Assembly (NCBI GenBank): GCA_025504975.1
Contig: JANUWI010000004.1
Coordinates: 496,001-560,000 of the forward strand
Length of the DNA: 64,000 nt
Direction of reading: 5' to 3'
From: Plenodomus lindquistii
Taxonomy: Eukaryota; Ascomycota; Dothideomycetes; Pleosporales; Leptosphaeriaceae
Every line of letters begins with the position of its first letter. Within the stretch, counting starts at the first letter, position 1. Below the pieces are notes generated by a model. It was not told the DNA's origin. It did not search any database and saw only the letters and a program-made list of their open reading frames with translations. A program made the position numbers and the translations under genes. This document shows, piece after piece, positions 31,739 to 43,891 of the stretch.

Positions 31739-33986
31739 ATGCAAGCATCTGCCTGTTACCACACCCTAAACACCTCTACATCTGGAAGGTCGTATTCATT
31801 TTTGCAATCGCGGTTTCGATCGGCACACGTCAAGGCTGAACTCCGATCGTACCTCACCATCACGAGATCACCTGCTCTCGCCTCCATTTCCACAGCCACA
31901 GTCAGGGCCAAGAGATCTACGCAGACAGCTAAACATCACACCTCAACTCGTCCACCTCGTATAACGCAGACCGTCGACCCGTTGAGGAGAACAATAAGAA
32001 CGTTTGCAGCCATGCATCGCGCCCCCGCAGCACTGGTGACGAAACCATCGGTGGATCCTAACATTGAAATTCGGACGCCCAGGGACCCGAATACGTTGAG
32101 CAATTATCACAATTTCGTGACGAGGCATACGAGCGTGGACTTTGATATCGATTTCACCAAGAAGAGGCTGTTTGGGAGTGTAGTGTTGACGCTTGAGAGT
32201 TTGGCGGGGGAAGAGGCTAAGGATATTGTGTTGGATAGCAGGTGTGTTGAGCTTTCGTCTGAAATTCACTCATGCACTGACATCGAGTAGCTTCCTTGAC
32301 ATTTCTGTCGTCGAGATTAATGGTAAGAGTGCCAAGTTCCATGTTGGCGACCGTGTGGAGCCATATGGAAGTCCAGTGACCATCTCCCTTCCTTCAGCCA
32401 TACCCAAGGGCAAGACCGTAGATGTCGAGATCAAGGTCGCAACGACGGAGAAGTGTACTGCGTTGCAATGGATGACGCCGGCTCAAACTTCCAACAAGAA
32501 GCACCCGTACATGTTCTCGCAGTGCCAGGCCATTCACGCTCGCTCTGTCTTTCCCTGCCAAGACACGCCTGATGTCAAGTCAACTTTCAGCTTTGCTCTG
32601 AGGTCTCCACTCCCAGTTCTGGCTTCTGGCCTGCCAACCGGCGCACGCGACTACCAAACTCCCAAGAAGGACGGCGAGCAGGGAACTTTGAAGTACACTT
32701 TCGAGCAAAAGGTGCCCATCACTTCTTACCTTTTCGCCGTCGCAAGCGGTGATTTGGCATGCGCTTCGATTGGTCCCCGCAGCACCGTCTGGTCCGGTCC
32801 TGAAGAACTTCTAGAATGCAAGCAAGAGCTCAATGGCGAGATCGAACCCTTCATGAAAGCCCTGGAGTCCATCGTCTCGCCCACATACCAATGGACGCAG
32901 TACAATGTTCTCATCCTGCCTCCGTCCTTCCCTTACGGCGGCATGGAGAATCCAGTCTTCACCTATGCAACACCCAGCATCATCTCCGGCGATAAGCAGA
33001 ACATTGATGTTATTGCGCACGAGCTTTCCCACTCGTGGTCTGGAAATCTCATCAGCGCGGCGAGCTGGGAACACTTCTGGCTCAACGAGGGCTGGACGAC
33101 ATATCTCGAGCGCCGTATCGCAGCCTATCTTCACGGCGAAGAACATCGGCACTTCAGCGCCATCATTGGCTGGAAGGCACTCGAGGAAAGTGTCAAGCAA
33201 TTTGGCGAGGACCACGAGTACACGAAGCTCGTCACCGATCTTAAGGGCAAAGATCCAGACGATGCATTCTCTTCAATCCCGTACGAAAAGGGATTCCATG
33301 CGCTATATGCGTTTGAATTGTTGCTCGGAAAAGACAAATGGGACACCTTCATCCCGCACTACTTCGACACATTCAAGTACAAGAGCGTAGACAGCTACGA
33401 TTTCAAATCCTGCCTTCTCGACTTCTTTGCCAAAGACATCTCAGCCAGCAAAAAGCTCCAAGAGTTCGACTGGGACAAGCTCTTCTACACGCCTGGTCTC
33501 CCCACCAAGCCAGACTTCGACCAGACAATGGTAAAGTCGTGTTACGCGCTTGCCGACAAATGGGAGAATTTCACCACCACAAAAGGCGGCGCAGCAGAAT
33601 TCGAGCCCAAGTCCACAGACATCGAAGGCTGGGTGTCCAACCAATCCGTCGTCTTCCTAGAACGTCTCCAATCCTTTGCATCCTCATTTTCTGCACACCA
33701 AGTCTCCCTCCTAGGATCAACATACGGATACGCGAGTACGCAAAACATCGAAGTCCTCTCGCGCTACCTGAACATCGGGCTCATGGCCAAGGCACCCGAG
33801 ACATACGAGCCCGCCGCTGAATTGCTTGGTAAAATCGGAAGAATGAAGTTTGTTCGCCCGATGTATAGGTTGTTGGAGAAGGCGGATCGTCATCTAGCGG
33901 TCAAGACGTTTGAGCTGAATAAGGATTTTTATCATCCGATTTGTAGGGCGATGGTGGAGAAGGATCTGTTTGGGCAGGAGAAGTAG
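31739..33986 (+). CDS. Leukotriene A-4 hydrolase / aminopeptidase (M1 family)
   Basis: Two exons, 31739-32241 and 32291-33986, flank a 49-nt intron (CTGAC branch). The long form has 732 residues; an in-frame ATG at 32012 gives 641, the usual family length. It is a zinc aminopeptidase with epoxide hydrolase activity in this family. Motifs are the exopeptidase GGMEN (in FPYGGMENPVFTYAT), the zinc site HELSH (from about residue 411 of the long form) followed 18 residues later by the third ligand Glu in NEGWTTYLE, and the C-terminal armadillo-like helical domain. The N-terminal domain starts RTPRDPNTLSNYHNFVT. The extra 91 residues before MHRAPAALV are rich in Arg, Ser and Thr and poor in acids, like a mitochondrial presequence. 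Two localised forms from two starts are therefore plausible. It corresponds to yeast LAP2. Confidence 0.92.
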
Positions 33987-36813
33987 GGCGATGGAGGATT
34001 GGTGGGATTATGCGGCGATTGATTGAACGGAAAATGTGATGATCGAATGTTACGTGTTCTCAAATATATGATATAGTGTGATATCGTGATCATGCGTTTT
34101 CGCTACGTGGAGGCCTGTTATGTAAGAGATTTATGTCAGTCTATTCCTCTGCCTTCACACAGCTTCCGCCCTTACCTCTCCTCTTCAGACTCCCACTCTT
34201 CGTGAAATACAACGCGCGCCGCAACCTTCGCAAATTTCAATATACCCTGCGCGCTTGTCCCACACGGCCGATTTCCAAAAACCGTGACGACAGATTCGCA
34301 GAGCTCAAGAGAGATATCGGAGGAGTATGCGATGACTGTGGTTACGGTTGTGATTGTTGCTACAGAGGAAGAAGAAGAAGAAGAAGAAGAAGAAGAGAGT
34401 GTGCGAGAGTAGTCAGGGAAGAGTTGGAGGATTGAGATGGTGAGGGGTGAGACTTCTGAAGGGGATTGGAGAGAGTCACTATGGCGTACAGCGGGTTGAA
34501 GGAGCGTCCTTGAAGAGATGTGCGAGTGGGTGTGGGTGTGGAGGTCGATGCAGATTGGATGATCGTGCACTCTTTGTTTTTGCTTGATCGAGGGGATGGG
34601 TCTACAGAGGAGCTGCACGAGACATAGAAAATTGCTTCTCTTTGAATGAACGGATGGATACTGCTTCATCATTGCCTGTATGGTGATGTTAGCCGATCTC
34701 CTAATCTCCCACATCTTCCAACTCCTCGTCGGTATCCACAAAATCCTGGATTTCCCCAGGAGTGAGCCATCAGCTGCAGGTGTGTGGCCCGTTACCAATT
34801 CTTTCTTCACATCTTGAACATTTAGTTTCTCAACTTAACCGCTCCAATGTCTTGGTCAATTTTCTGTTCTTGTTCCGCAACACGCGCCACTCACGCTTCG
34901 AATTCATGAAAAACTGGACCTGAGTCATCAGTTCTCCATTTTCAAACGCCTGATATTCGAACATGAATAGAGAGTACACGAATGCAGTGTAAACCTTGAG
35001 CACCGAAGCTACCGATACCGTGTCTGAGACGTCTGCCATGTGCATATGGATCAGTCCGGCAACCTGTATTCCTTTTACTGACTGACAAATACGCCTCGCA
35101 CCGCACAGCCGTCCATCACGAGCGATATGTTTCAAAAGTACCAGGCAACTTTGAATGAATGTGATTCGAAAGCGATAAGCCAAAAAAAAAAAGGTCCAAT
35201 CGAGTCCATACATTTAATCTCAACCTCCCGCTAAATCCTGCTCATCGATCGATTGATCGCGCTCAGAAAGGTCATGAAATATCAATTCGAACATCATATT
35301 TACATCGCACATCCCGCGCATCACAAACCCACGAAACGCATACATTCCCTTACCCCTTAAAACATACTACCGTCTAGTTCCACGTAGTAGATATCAATAC
35401 ATCAGACTACACAATCTACTCACTCCCCTTATATCTCAATCCCACCACATCACCATCGCACTCCGCAGAACCAGCCAGCCCACTCACCCACTGCGCACAA
35501 CTATACTCCGCACGCCCCCTTCTTCTCTCCGCATACACACACATACATAGTCTTTATACCATCTCATCCCCCCGCCCCGGACCCCCCAGTCCTCACATAC
35601 CGCCGCACTGGCACACAGTGGGGACAACACGGTCCGTACCGCTAGACGTTGTTGGGCATCCATCGCTGGGGCTGGGTCCAACAGGCCGTGCTAAGTTGGG
35701 TTGGTTGGGTGGAGCTCCGGGGTTACCTCCGATGGGAGGATAGCGAATACCGGATTCAAGGGCCAAGGGTCATGGCCGAGACGAGACGAGACACATGGGC
35801 AGGGTTGGTAGGTTTGTCTCCACCACGTGTGTGTATGTGTTTGGGGGAGGGGGGATGTGTTAGATATTGTTTTTGTGTGTTGGATTGCTATCTCGATGCA
35901 TAGGTATTCTGCTTCCTAGATGCATGCACAGTGAATGCATTTGGAGTATTGGTACATTCACAAGAGTATTCAGCCCAGGGTTGATTGCCAGTCACTAACC
36001 GTGAGCAATGAATAAATGGCTAGAGTGATCTGTAGAAGCAAGAACGTATATTTTCATCGATTTGTTTTTTGTAGGAGAGTGGTCGGCCGTCTTGTAGCTG
36101 ACAAACACCCCCAGAACATGCAACCGCACATCTAATCTATGTTTCAAACCGCACACAAAAACATTTTATAGCGCCCACGATGCAAGTTATCCGTTGTAAT
36201 GTACCAAAAACACCCTCCACCAGCGGTAGCTAACTATTGGCAAAATAAAGAAGGACAGGGAAATATGACAAAGAACAAACATGTACACCGAAGACAACTT
36301 CTGACCGGCCCAGGCTCACACACATGCCACGTTATCTGTTTTCACACTAAAAAATCTGCGCTGTAGTCCGTTACGGAGTGCAGCCGATTGGAAAATCAAT
36401 TTGTGTTGCCGCCCATGCGTTCGTCTAATGTTTGGTCTGGATGTTGGTGATGGGTTGCGCCAGGCAAATGCAGGCCGTGAGGTGAAGGTGTCTAATGCTT
36501 TTTTGAGGGGATGGAAAAGGAAACTCGTTCAACACCGCCGAATGCTAGAAGTTCACACGAAGCGACTTCGTTACTCCGAAAACTCCAATGGTAATGCAGG
36601 CCCAGTGGGGTTGGACTGGGGACAGGAACTCGATTCCTGTCATTCTAAGATAATTGTGATGGTGATACACCAATGATACTTTATTGCGGGCGACACTGAA
36701 TTTCATGCGGCTCTGCTTTGTTGGGTCCTGATGCTGCCATCGGATTGAGGGGACACACTGATAGTGTCGGCGAGGTCGTCGCGGCGGAAAATAGAGGGAA
36801 TCAACAGGGCATG
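33987..36813. other. 2.8-kb gene-free interval between convergent genes
   Basis: It lies between the 3' ends of the M1 peptidase and the C2H2 factor. It contains a GAA microsatellite (34366-34396), a poly-A tract near 35180 and short frames only. No conserved exon was seen. Confidence 0.55.
34366..34396 (+). repeat. GAA microsatellite
   Basis: About nine consecutive GAA/AAG triplets are present. On the minus strand they read as a poly-Ser frame, which explains the spurious 212-residue open frame there. Confidence 0.9.
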
Positions 36814-39800
36814 CTATTGTTCGCCCAAAGGTTTGAAAAGGCTCTTCATGTTGAGAGTAATGTCGGCTACTCCATAGTCATCAGCGATTGTGGTGACCGA
36901 TCCCATTTCGATGCCCTTTTGAGCCGAATCGGAGGCGACGTGGGTACGAATCTGCTTCAAGATGTTGAAGACCTGCTTGCAACGAAGGTCCGGAGGAGCC
37001 ACCCATTCCTCGGAACGCGACTTGCGGAGGAATATTTGGGCTAGAAAGTAGAAATGAATGCCATCTCGACAGAAGCCCCGGCGGGGTTGGTTCTGTCTGA
37101 ACTGTATCGCTAGATCTGTATCCCAACACGTCTTCCAGAATTCGAGAGCGCTGACAGTGGAGCGGAGGAGATGTTGGGCTTGCTCGCTAACACCACTGCC
37201 AGTTGTAGAAGGACTGCCTCCTTGAGACTGAGGCGTGCTTGTTCCGCTAGAAGACACCCGTCGCAGGATTTGTCGCTGTATGTTGTAGATTTGAATGTGG
37301 ATTGCATGGATGAGGACTAGGATGACTATTAGTATCCGGGAAAGGATCCTTAGGCCCGAGTTGAACTTACTAAACTTGCCAAAGACGTTTGTTGCCCGAA
37401 TTGGGAAACGTCCGTGTCCAGCTCCATACAGCGCTTGCAATGCTTCTGACATGTCCAGTTGTTTCACTCGCTTCGTTCCACATTCATTGTCAGCCTGCGC
37501 TGCTTCCCCTCTCAAGCCCAATGCACTTGCGCACTCTGCGGCCGTTTTGGCTTCCCAGGCAGCGTCGTCAGCGGGTAACGGAGCTCTGACTTCGTTGACA
37601 TCAAACTTCGGCTGGGTATTGAAGAATATCGTTGACGAGGCATCAATTAAGAAGATGTAAGCCATCAATCTTGCGCGCTTCTCATTCTCGATCCATGCTG
37701 TCCAATTCCAAGAGTTGGCCTCCGCGCCCGTGAACGGTCCAGGTTGATGAAGTGGGCTTGCATTTGGATTGTCAGGCGACAGAGGTTGTAGTAAGCCAGC
37801 GCGGCGACTTAGGCTGGCCAGAGCCCAAAACTCGTCTCTTGCTTGCTGACGTTGCTTTTGCGATCCGTGCCATGAGAATTGAGAATGAAGAAGAGCCAAA
37901 GCCTGGAGCTCCTCCGTAGTGGACGAGGTTGGCTGGTGAAGGTCCACCATCTGGTTCGGGACTTGTACCAGCTTGTATATGCGACTTGACCGCAGAACGC
38001 AGGCACGTACTAACTCCATCATCCAGCGGACATCCTTGTCGCCCAACCTATCAGAATAAACGGCGCCAACACAGCACATTGCCAACACCAGACCATGATC
38101 GGCAGAGAGTGGATTAAATGTCGCAGTGTGAATCAAAGGCCAATGAGGGTGGTAGTGTCTGTACCCGTGCAGGAAGTCCTTGACATTTTCCCCAGTTAAG
38201 ATGCTTTTCAGCCCTTCGTAGGCGTTCGCCTCGCTGGAACGTTGACCGGCGAGCAAGGATGCATTTGGAAAGCAGTAGGCCAAAAGTGCTTGGGCCAATT
38301 CGTGCAAGGGATCAGATTGGTATTGATTCAGAAACCAGTTATCAGGCACAGGGGACGAGTCGGGATAGCCGGGAGCGTGGGAGTATAGTCCGAACAAAGT
38401 ATCATTTGGTGTATCATCTGAGGTCTAGAAGGTACCGGTCAGAACGCCGGTGGATTTGGATTGATATGGGCCACCTGCCGTGCTGGTATTCATGAGATGA
38501 GAATCGCCGTTGAACGTACCATTCCGCCAAAGAGAGGCATCCTGACCATTCGACATGCCGTCAACATTTGGCAAGGTTGACACTCCATAGTTTCCCGCAT
38601 CCGTGCCTTCGGATTTGACGGGCATACCATTTTGTGTCATGGCATTGTTCGCGGCTGCGTGGTCGTAGTTGCTGTAGTGGTTGTTGGAATCGTTCACGGC
38701 GGATGTGTTCTGATTCTGCTGTTGCGCATACCCATTTGGTACACCGTCTGGCCGGAAGTCGTTAAAGTTCATCCTATTGTTTGCAAACTCCAGCGCGGAC
38801 ATGCTTCGGCGATTATCCTCGGCTCCGCTTCCCGGACGTATCAAACTGTTTGAGCGTGACGTACGCGCCGACATGGATTGGTGGTTAGCGATTGAGGGCA
38901 GATCGCCACCGAATCCGTTGGCTCCGACAGGAGGCATCTGCGGCATGCCCATCGCGTAGCCTGCGTCAGCATACGGCATCGAGGTACCTCCGATGTGGTT
39001 GAGGTATGAGTTTTGCTCGGCACCGCTTGGCTGTCTATTCTTCTGCAAATGCTGTTGCGCGTGCTGCAGATGGTTCGCACCAGTGGGATTACCCCTCCGT
39101 ATTGAGCACTTTTGGAAGTGGCGCTTCAGGATGTCGCTTCGGCTGAAAGTGTCTTTGCAGAGATGGCACTGATAGGGGCGTTCGCCGGTGTCTGTGAAAC
39201 ATCAGTGGCTGGGCATTAATTGGCAAACAAAAGTACTCACGTCGCAGCAAGTGGCGCTTAAGATGTTTCAAGTGGAGATAGGTCTTGTTGCAGTGCGGGC
39301 ACTCGTACTTGCCCTCTGCGTTCTTGGAGGCAGTAGTGGGCGCCTTGCCGGCAGCTGGGGCTGGGCGTCCTGGATGGGTGGGCAATACGCCGCGCCGACC
39401 CTGCTGGCCGACGACGTGCAATGGCTCGGGTTCCTGGTTGGGGAGCACAGGAGGATGGGGGTATAGCGACGGGTGTTGCAGTCCCATGCCCTGACCGGGG
39501 CCCATTTGGTGGTTGCCGTTGTGCGCAGCGGCCGTGGGCATCATAGGCGCCTGCGAGTAGGCCGACGTCATGGGCAGGTAGGCGGACGGTGACGGTTGGA
39601 TGGGCCGAAGCGGTGGATGCTGTAGCGGGGGCATCGTGGAATTCGCATTGGGCGCAGAGGTTACAGGCGTGTGAGGCGCCTGGGGCGTCTGGGGGTTGCT
39701 ATTGTGACCGTACAACGAGCCGAATTGCGAGCCGCTGTGCAGAGGCGGCAGCGTAGGCAGTTGCGAGCCATTGAACTGCTGCTGGCTCAGGGACGGGTAC

Positions 39801-39838
39801 TGCGACAGCCCCGGCTGGCGGAAGCGGTCCTGGTCCAT
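36814..39838 (-). CDS. C2H2 zinc-finger transcription factor with fungal_trans domain
   Basis: Four exons are inferred: 39241-39838, 38520-39191, 37371-38417 and 36814-37316, giving about 939 residues. Finger 1 is C180-x2-C183-x12-H196-x3-H200. Finger 2 is C208-x2-C211-x12-H224-x3-C228, a C2HC variant in FSRSDILKRHFQKC, followed by SIRRGNPTG. A Gln/Asn-rich linker leads to a fungal-specific transcription factor domain (HYHPHWPLIHTATFNPLSAD, CCVGAVYSDRLGDKDVRWMM, FWALASLSRRAGLL). The intron at 38418-38519 (102 nt; GTACGT donor, CTGAC branch, CTCAG acceptor) is inferred because an in-frame TAG at 38425-38427 would otherwise end the protein between fingers and regulatory domain. The intron at 37317-37370 (54 nt; GTAAGT, TACTAAT) is also in frame. 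Target genes are unknown. The start MDQDRFRQPG is probable, and an upstream exon cannot be excluded. Confidence 0.85.
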
Positions 39839-42800
39839 GATGGCGTGCGGAGTGGGCGTGGACTGGTGGTGGTGGTGGGCAACGGGGTGGTGAGAGATGC
39901 GCGGCCAATTGATGTTGCTGTTGGCACCATTCGACGGCAGAGCTCGGGTAGAGTGACGCTTGTGACTGGCGACAGCTGCTAACGCAATGAGTGGGCAGCA
40001 CGACCAAGGCTGGAGTGGGTGGAGGAGCGGTGGCCGGGTGAGAAGCTTTGTGGATCCGGGTGGGGGATGGGCTGGGCTGGAGATGCGCGATGCACCTATT
40101 CCAGGAGGGGAATTGAGGAGCGCGCAGGCAGTGAGGAGGGCAGCAGCGCAGTGTGTGGAGAAGGGTAGCAGGGACGCGGGCTGCTGAGAAATGCGTAGGA
40201 GTAGCACTGATGAGAATCTCTGGCAGCGCTACTGCGGTGGTTTGGCAGGCGCGGCACTTGACGCGAAGGACCAGGGACTGCTTGCAGATCGGTGGCCCAC
40301 CCAACTTTCAGCCTCAGCCGATAGAGTGCGGATAGTCCAAGTGGAGGCTGACAAGCACGAGGCAGCCAGGCACAGCAAGACCCACGGCAGCAGACGGCGG
40401 CGATTGGGACAAGTCTGGAGGAGGGGTGAAGGTACCTTGGGGGTGGAGGGTACCGGTCGGCGAAATTTGTGCAAGTCTTGTAACAGCGCGTCCGATATCC
40501 GCGCAACACAATACCTGTTTTGCGCCTAGAGTACGCCGGAGCTTGCCGGAGGGTGATGGTAGCAAAAGACGAGTGGAGGAGGCGGCTTGGGGTGAGACCG
40601 TGAGAGAGAAAGAGAAGGGGACGAGGGCAGGGCGTAAGAGATTTCGGTCGAGGTGAGTCGCGGCAAACGCGTCCGTGTGGGGAGATGCAAATGCACGCCA
40701 GAGCAGTTACAAGGTGTCAGGGCGATGGCGGTGGCAGGAGCGAAGAGCTCGGGGACATGGAGCTAGGCAGGGCACGTGATGGCAGTCGTGACGACTTTTC
40801 ACTCCGCCATGGGCCATCTATCTGTGCTATTGTACTGCCGTCTGCGTGTGAAAGCGACTTTGCGCCGCCGTGAAAATGTATTAGTCTACCAATGACGACA
40901 GCCGTTCGTGTGCCAGCACTGCAGGCGCCCAATTGCATGCATACATACGTGCCCCCAACGTTGAGGCTACACGCTGTTCGCGCCCTTGACTCGTGGTTGA
41001 GCATCTTGCCCGACCGCTCTGTATCAGCATGCGGTACTAATGCTCGAGATATACAGCAAGTTTCACGCGCCCCGGCAGCAGTCGATCACAAGTTGCACCC
41101 TGACGTCGTGGCTCCCATACGCCATGTCCTGAGCGTCTGGCGACCTCGTCCTTCATGGACCATGGCGACCACAATGCCATACGAGCTGATGCAAGAGGTC
41201 CTAGCCAGACGCCCGGAAGAGCTGCGCACAAGCATGCAACTCATCCGAGCATCGCCCCGACAGAGGCCGAGCTTCGCGACGCGTTGGCGGCTGTGGCTGA
41301 CCAGGGTCTTGATATCCGCCCATGAAACCAACTGCGCGTCCGGTGAGCATATCCACCTCCAACGTCCTGCCCTGGGCGATCTGCCCCGTCTTGCAGCCCA
41401 GGACGCCCTCTCATGGCGCTGCGAACATGTGGGAAAGGCGGGAGATGGTCTCACAGCATTGCGTGCGGTCTTAGCCACCAAGACGGGTGATGAGAAAACT
41501 TTAGAGACGTGTGACGTACGCCCCTGCGTAGAGACATGGCATCCTGGTCCATGTGCCAACGGCGTCCGCTTAATTTTCGGCTCTTACGCTTGTCGGCTCT
41601 GCAACCCTCGAGTGGAACCCAAGAGCCTTGAAACGACTTCTTCGAGAATGATGCACAGAAGCCTGACGCGCGCTGAGTTGTTCCTTTGCGACAACAAGAA
41701 CGCCCGCAACTACTGCAGGGTGCAACGAGACGTTATTGCGCCATGTGTTGTTGATGGCCGTCTCGTATTGGGCTAATTCCTGTTGAATGCTTTTCGTCCA
41801 GTCAGCTTACGCATCCCGTTTGGGTGGTTGTATTAGCGCATCTTGCTACGATGCTGCAGAGAGAGCTGACGCTGGTTGCAGCTCAATGCGGCAAACCGGC
41901 TGCTGTTGCTGACTCGATTACGAAATGTGACACATTTTCATCTTCACGCAATTGCAGGCCTATCTGTGCCGCATCTTCACAGTCGCGTTTGTGCTGGTTG
42001 TGAATGCTGCATGACTGGTGTCTCGGCCAGCCTTGCCCTCTGTGCGTCACAATTCACTGGGATGCGGTGCGGTGGAAGTTGCAGTTTGATCTTGGTCTCG
42101 CTGCCGGGGTTGCATCCGATTCCGCGCGTGGCGGAACTCTAAACCACAAAGTGCTATGTGTGTACACAGTAGGCACATTCAGCCGAGGCATCTGCGACGC
42201 CTCACCAGATGCTTGACAAAAGCTGCCAAAGGCTGCACGAGAAATTTTCTTGGGAAAAGCGCCTTGTTCTTTGCAGAGACTGGTAATGCCAGCGACTCGA
42301 GCAAAGCGCGTTGTGGCTGGAGGAGAATGCCGTTGGAGGCCAAGACCGCACGCCATTTGCTCTCGTCATCCCACCTTTGCCGTGTTGTCGCCGGCAGCAT
42401 AGGCGAATCTTGCAGCGTTTCTCGAGGCGCCAGGGCCGTCAAAAGAGCGAAAGCATCGCGATGCGCTCCATGCACTCATCGCGTCCGTCGACCCTGCATA
42501 TGTGTGCGCATTTGCGTTCGAATTCGAATCGCTCACCAGACTGGCGCAAAGGCTCTCGTGGATGTCAGAATAAGCTCAAGTCCCACCTGCGGTTGCGCTC
42601 CCGGATCTGGGTCTTATGATACCCGATAGTGGGCTCGAAGGTGGGCTGTCCGCTGGCAGCCTGCGTTCCTCCCAAGGAGGAAGGACCGGCGAGGCGCAAG
42701 CGGGACATGTCGTGCAGTTTTCACCGACCCACTCCCACCGGGCGCATCTTGGCTAGGACATTGTTGTGCACAGCATGCATTCAAAGTTGCGACCGCGCCC

Positions 42801-43438
42801 TCCCTCGCCAACCAAGAGCACCGCGGAAGCAGGCACGATGATACGCTGAGTTCACCTATCGCAAGCTTGGGAAGGTCTATCGTACGATTTGACTCGTGCC
42901 GGCATCGTTGACCGGACGTCTAGTGTCTTTGTTGAGCTGTTGGCCGATCCCAAGCGGATGGCTGTTTCCGCCGGCGTGTCGGCCTTCGCTGGTTGGAGTT
43001 TCGAAGTGTAATGCGTGCCGTGACGGTCGGTGAAATAGCTGGTTTTGGCAAGCGTGGCGGCGCATAACGTCACAATTCAGTCTGTTTAGTTTTGATGATG
43101 TTGGCGGTGAAAGCTACCAGATGGCTGGATCGTCAAAGGAGGAGATTGGGTTTGTGAGAGAGATTCGGAGCTCGGATGTACATATGTCCGGGGACAGGAA
43201 GGTGCTGCGTCTACCCTACGCGCCATTTGGGTTTGTTCGGTCAGTCACCATTCAAGTGACGTCGTGACCGTTCTCGTGTATGTCGCAGGTTCACAATGTT
43301 GAGGTGTTGTGGTGAAAATGGCCGAGTGAATGAAGGTTGATGGAGCTTCCAGAAGCTTCATGAGTCTTGTCTCTGAGCTTTAGGAAGGGGCGACCACAGC
43401 AGTGAACATCAACAACGACACCTCATAATTGAATCCAC
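39839..43438. other. 3.6-kb interval without a supported gene
   Basis: It holds the upstream region of the C2H2 factor, GC-rich between 39.9 and 40.8 kb, probably with leader introns. The longest frame, 40892-41776 (+, 294 codons), has no domain, no coding-like composition and no splice support. Nothing else was recognised. Confidence 0.5.
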
Positions 43439-43891
43439 ATGAGCGCAAAAAAACCACTATCTCACGCTCTTCGCACCAAGTACACAACTCTTGTGCATAG
43501 CTCTCCACGGCCTAGTACAAGACGTTTCTTCACCCCAACACCTCGCACCATGGCAAATCCAACATCTCCAAACTCCAACGTACAAGTCACAGGCACAGGT
43601 ACTACAGAGTCTCAGGAATCGAGCACCCCGCCCCTTCCTCTACCCGAACCCTCAAACTCAGATGATACCACCAAAATCGACATGTCCACGGGCGGCAGCA
43701 CCGTCAAACTCGACCACATGGGACCCCTCGTTGTCAACAAAGACGGCACGCTTTCGAGAATCGCGAATTGGGATTCCATGGCTGAGATTGAAAGACAGAA
43801 TACGCTGAGGATTCTGGGGAAGAGGAATATGCTACGAAGGGAGGGGCTGGAGAAGGCAGCTGCGGAGAAGGAGGGGGGTGAGGGGAAGTGA
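43439..43891 (+). CDS. Small conserved fungal protein of unknown function
   Basis: Single exon. The first ATG gives 150 residues; the in-frame ATG at 43550 (CACCATGGC, best context) gives 113, starting MANPTSPNSNVQV. The C-terminal half looks conserved and folded: KLDHMGPLVVNKDGTLSRIA, NWDSMAEIERQNTLRILGKR, then a Lys/Glu tail. I recall this WD-M-EIER-NTLR-LGKRN pattern from small ascomycete proteins with no assigned function. The first 37 residues contain several Arg and Ser and no acidic residue (RPSTRRFFTP), so a mitochondrial presequence from the upstream start is possible. Confidence 0.75.
   Translation: MSAKKPLSHALRTKYTTLVHSSPRPSTRRFFTPTPRTMANPTSPNSNVQVTGTGTTESQESSTPPLPLPEPSNSDDTTKIDMSTGGSTVKLDHMGPLVVNKDGTLSRIANWDSMAEIERQNTLRILGKRNMLRREGLEKAAAEKEGGEGK

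Noticed and set aside
34172..34810. 212-codon minus-strand frame with a poly-Ser run
   Set aside because: The poly-Ser run is produced by the GAA microsatellite, and the rest has no family resemblance.
38425..38427. Programmed stop-codon readthrough in the C2H2 factor
   Set aside because: The TAG context (TTC TAG ACC) is not a known efficient readthrough context, and a 102-nt intron with strong signals explains the broken frame better.
39089..40207. Open frame extending the C2H2 factor about 120 residues upstream of 39838
   Set aside because: The extra part is Pro/His/Ser-rich low complexity without conservation signs. The start MDQDRFRQPG begins the coherent Gln/Pro-rich N-terminus.
40892..41776. 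294-codon open frame on the plus strand
   Set aside because: It has no recognisable domain, frequent Cys/His/Arg scatter typical of random GC-rich frames, no splice or start support, and lies in a gene-free block.
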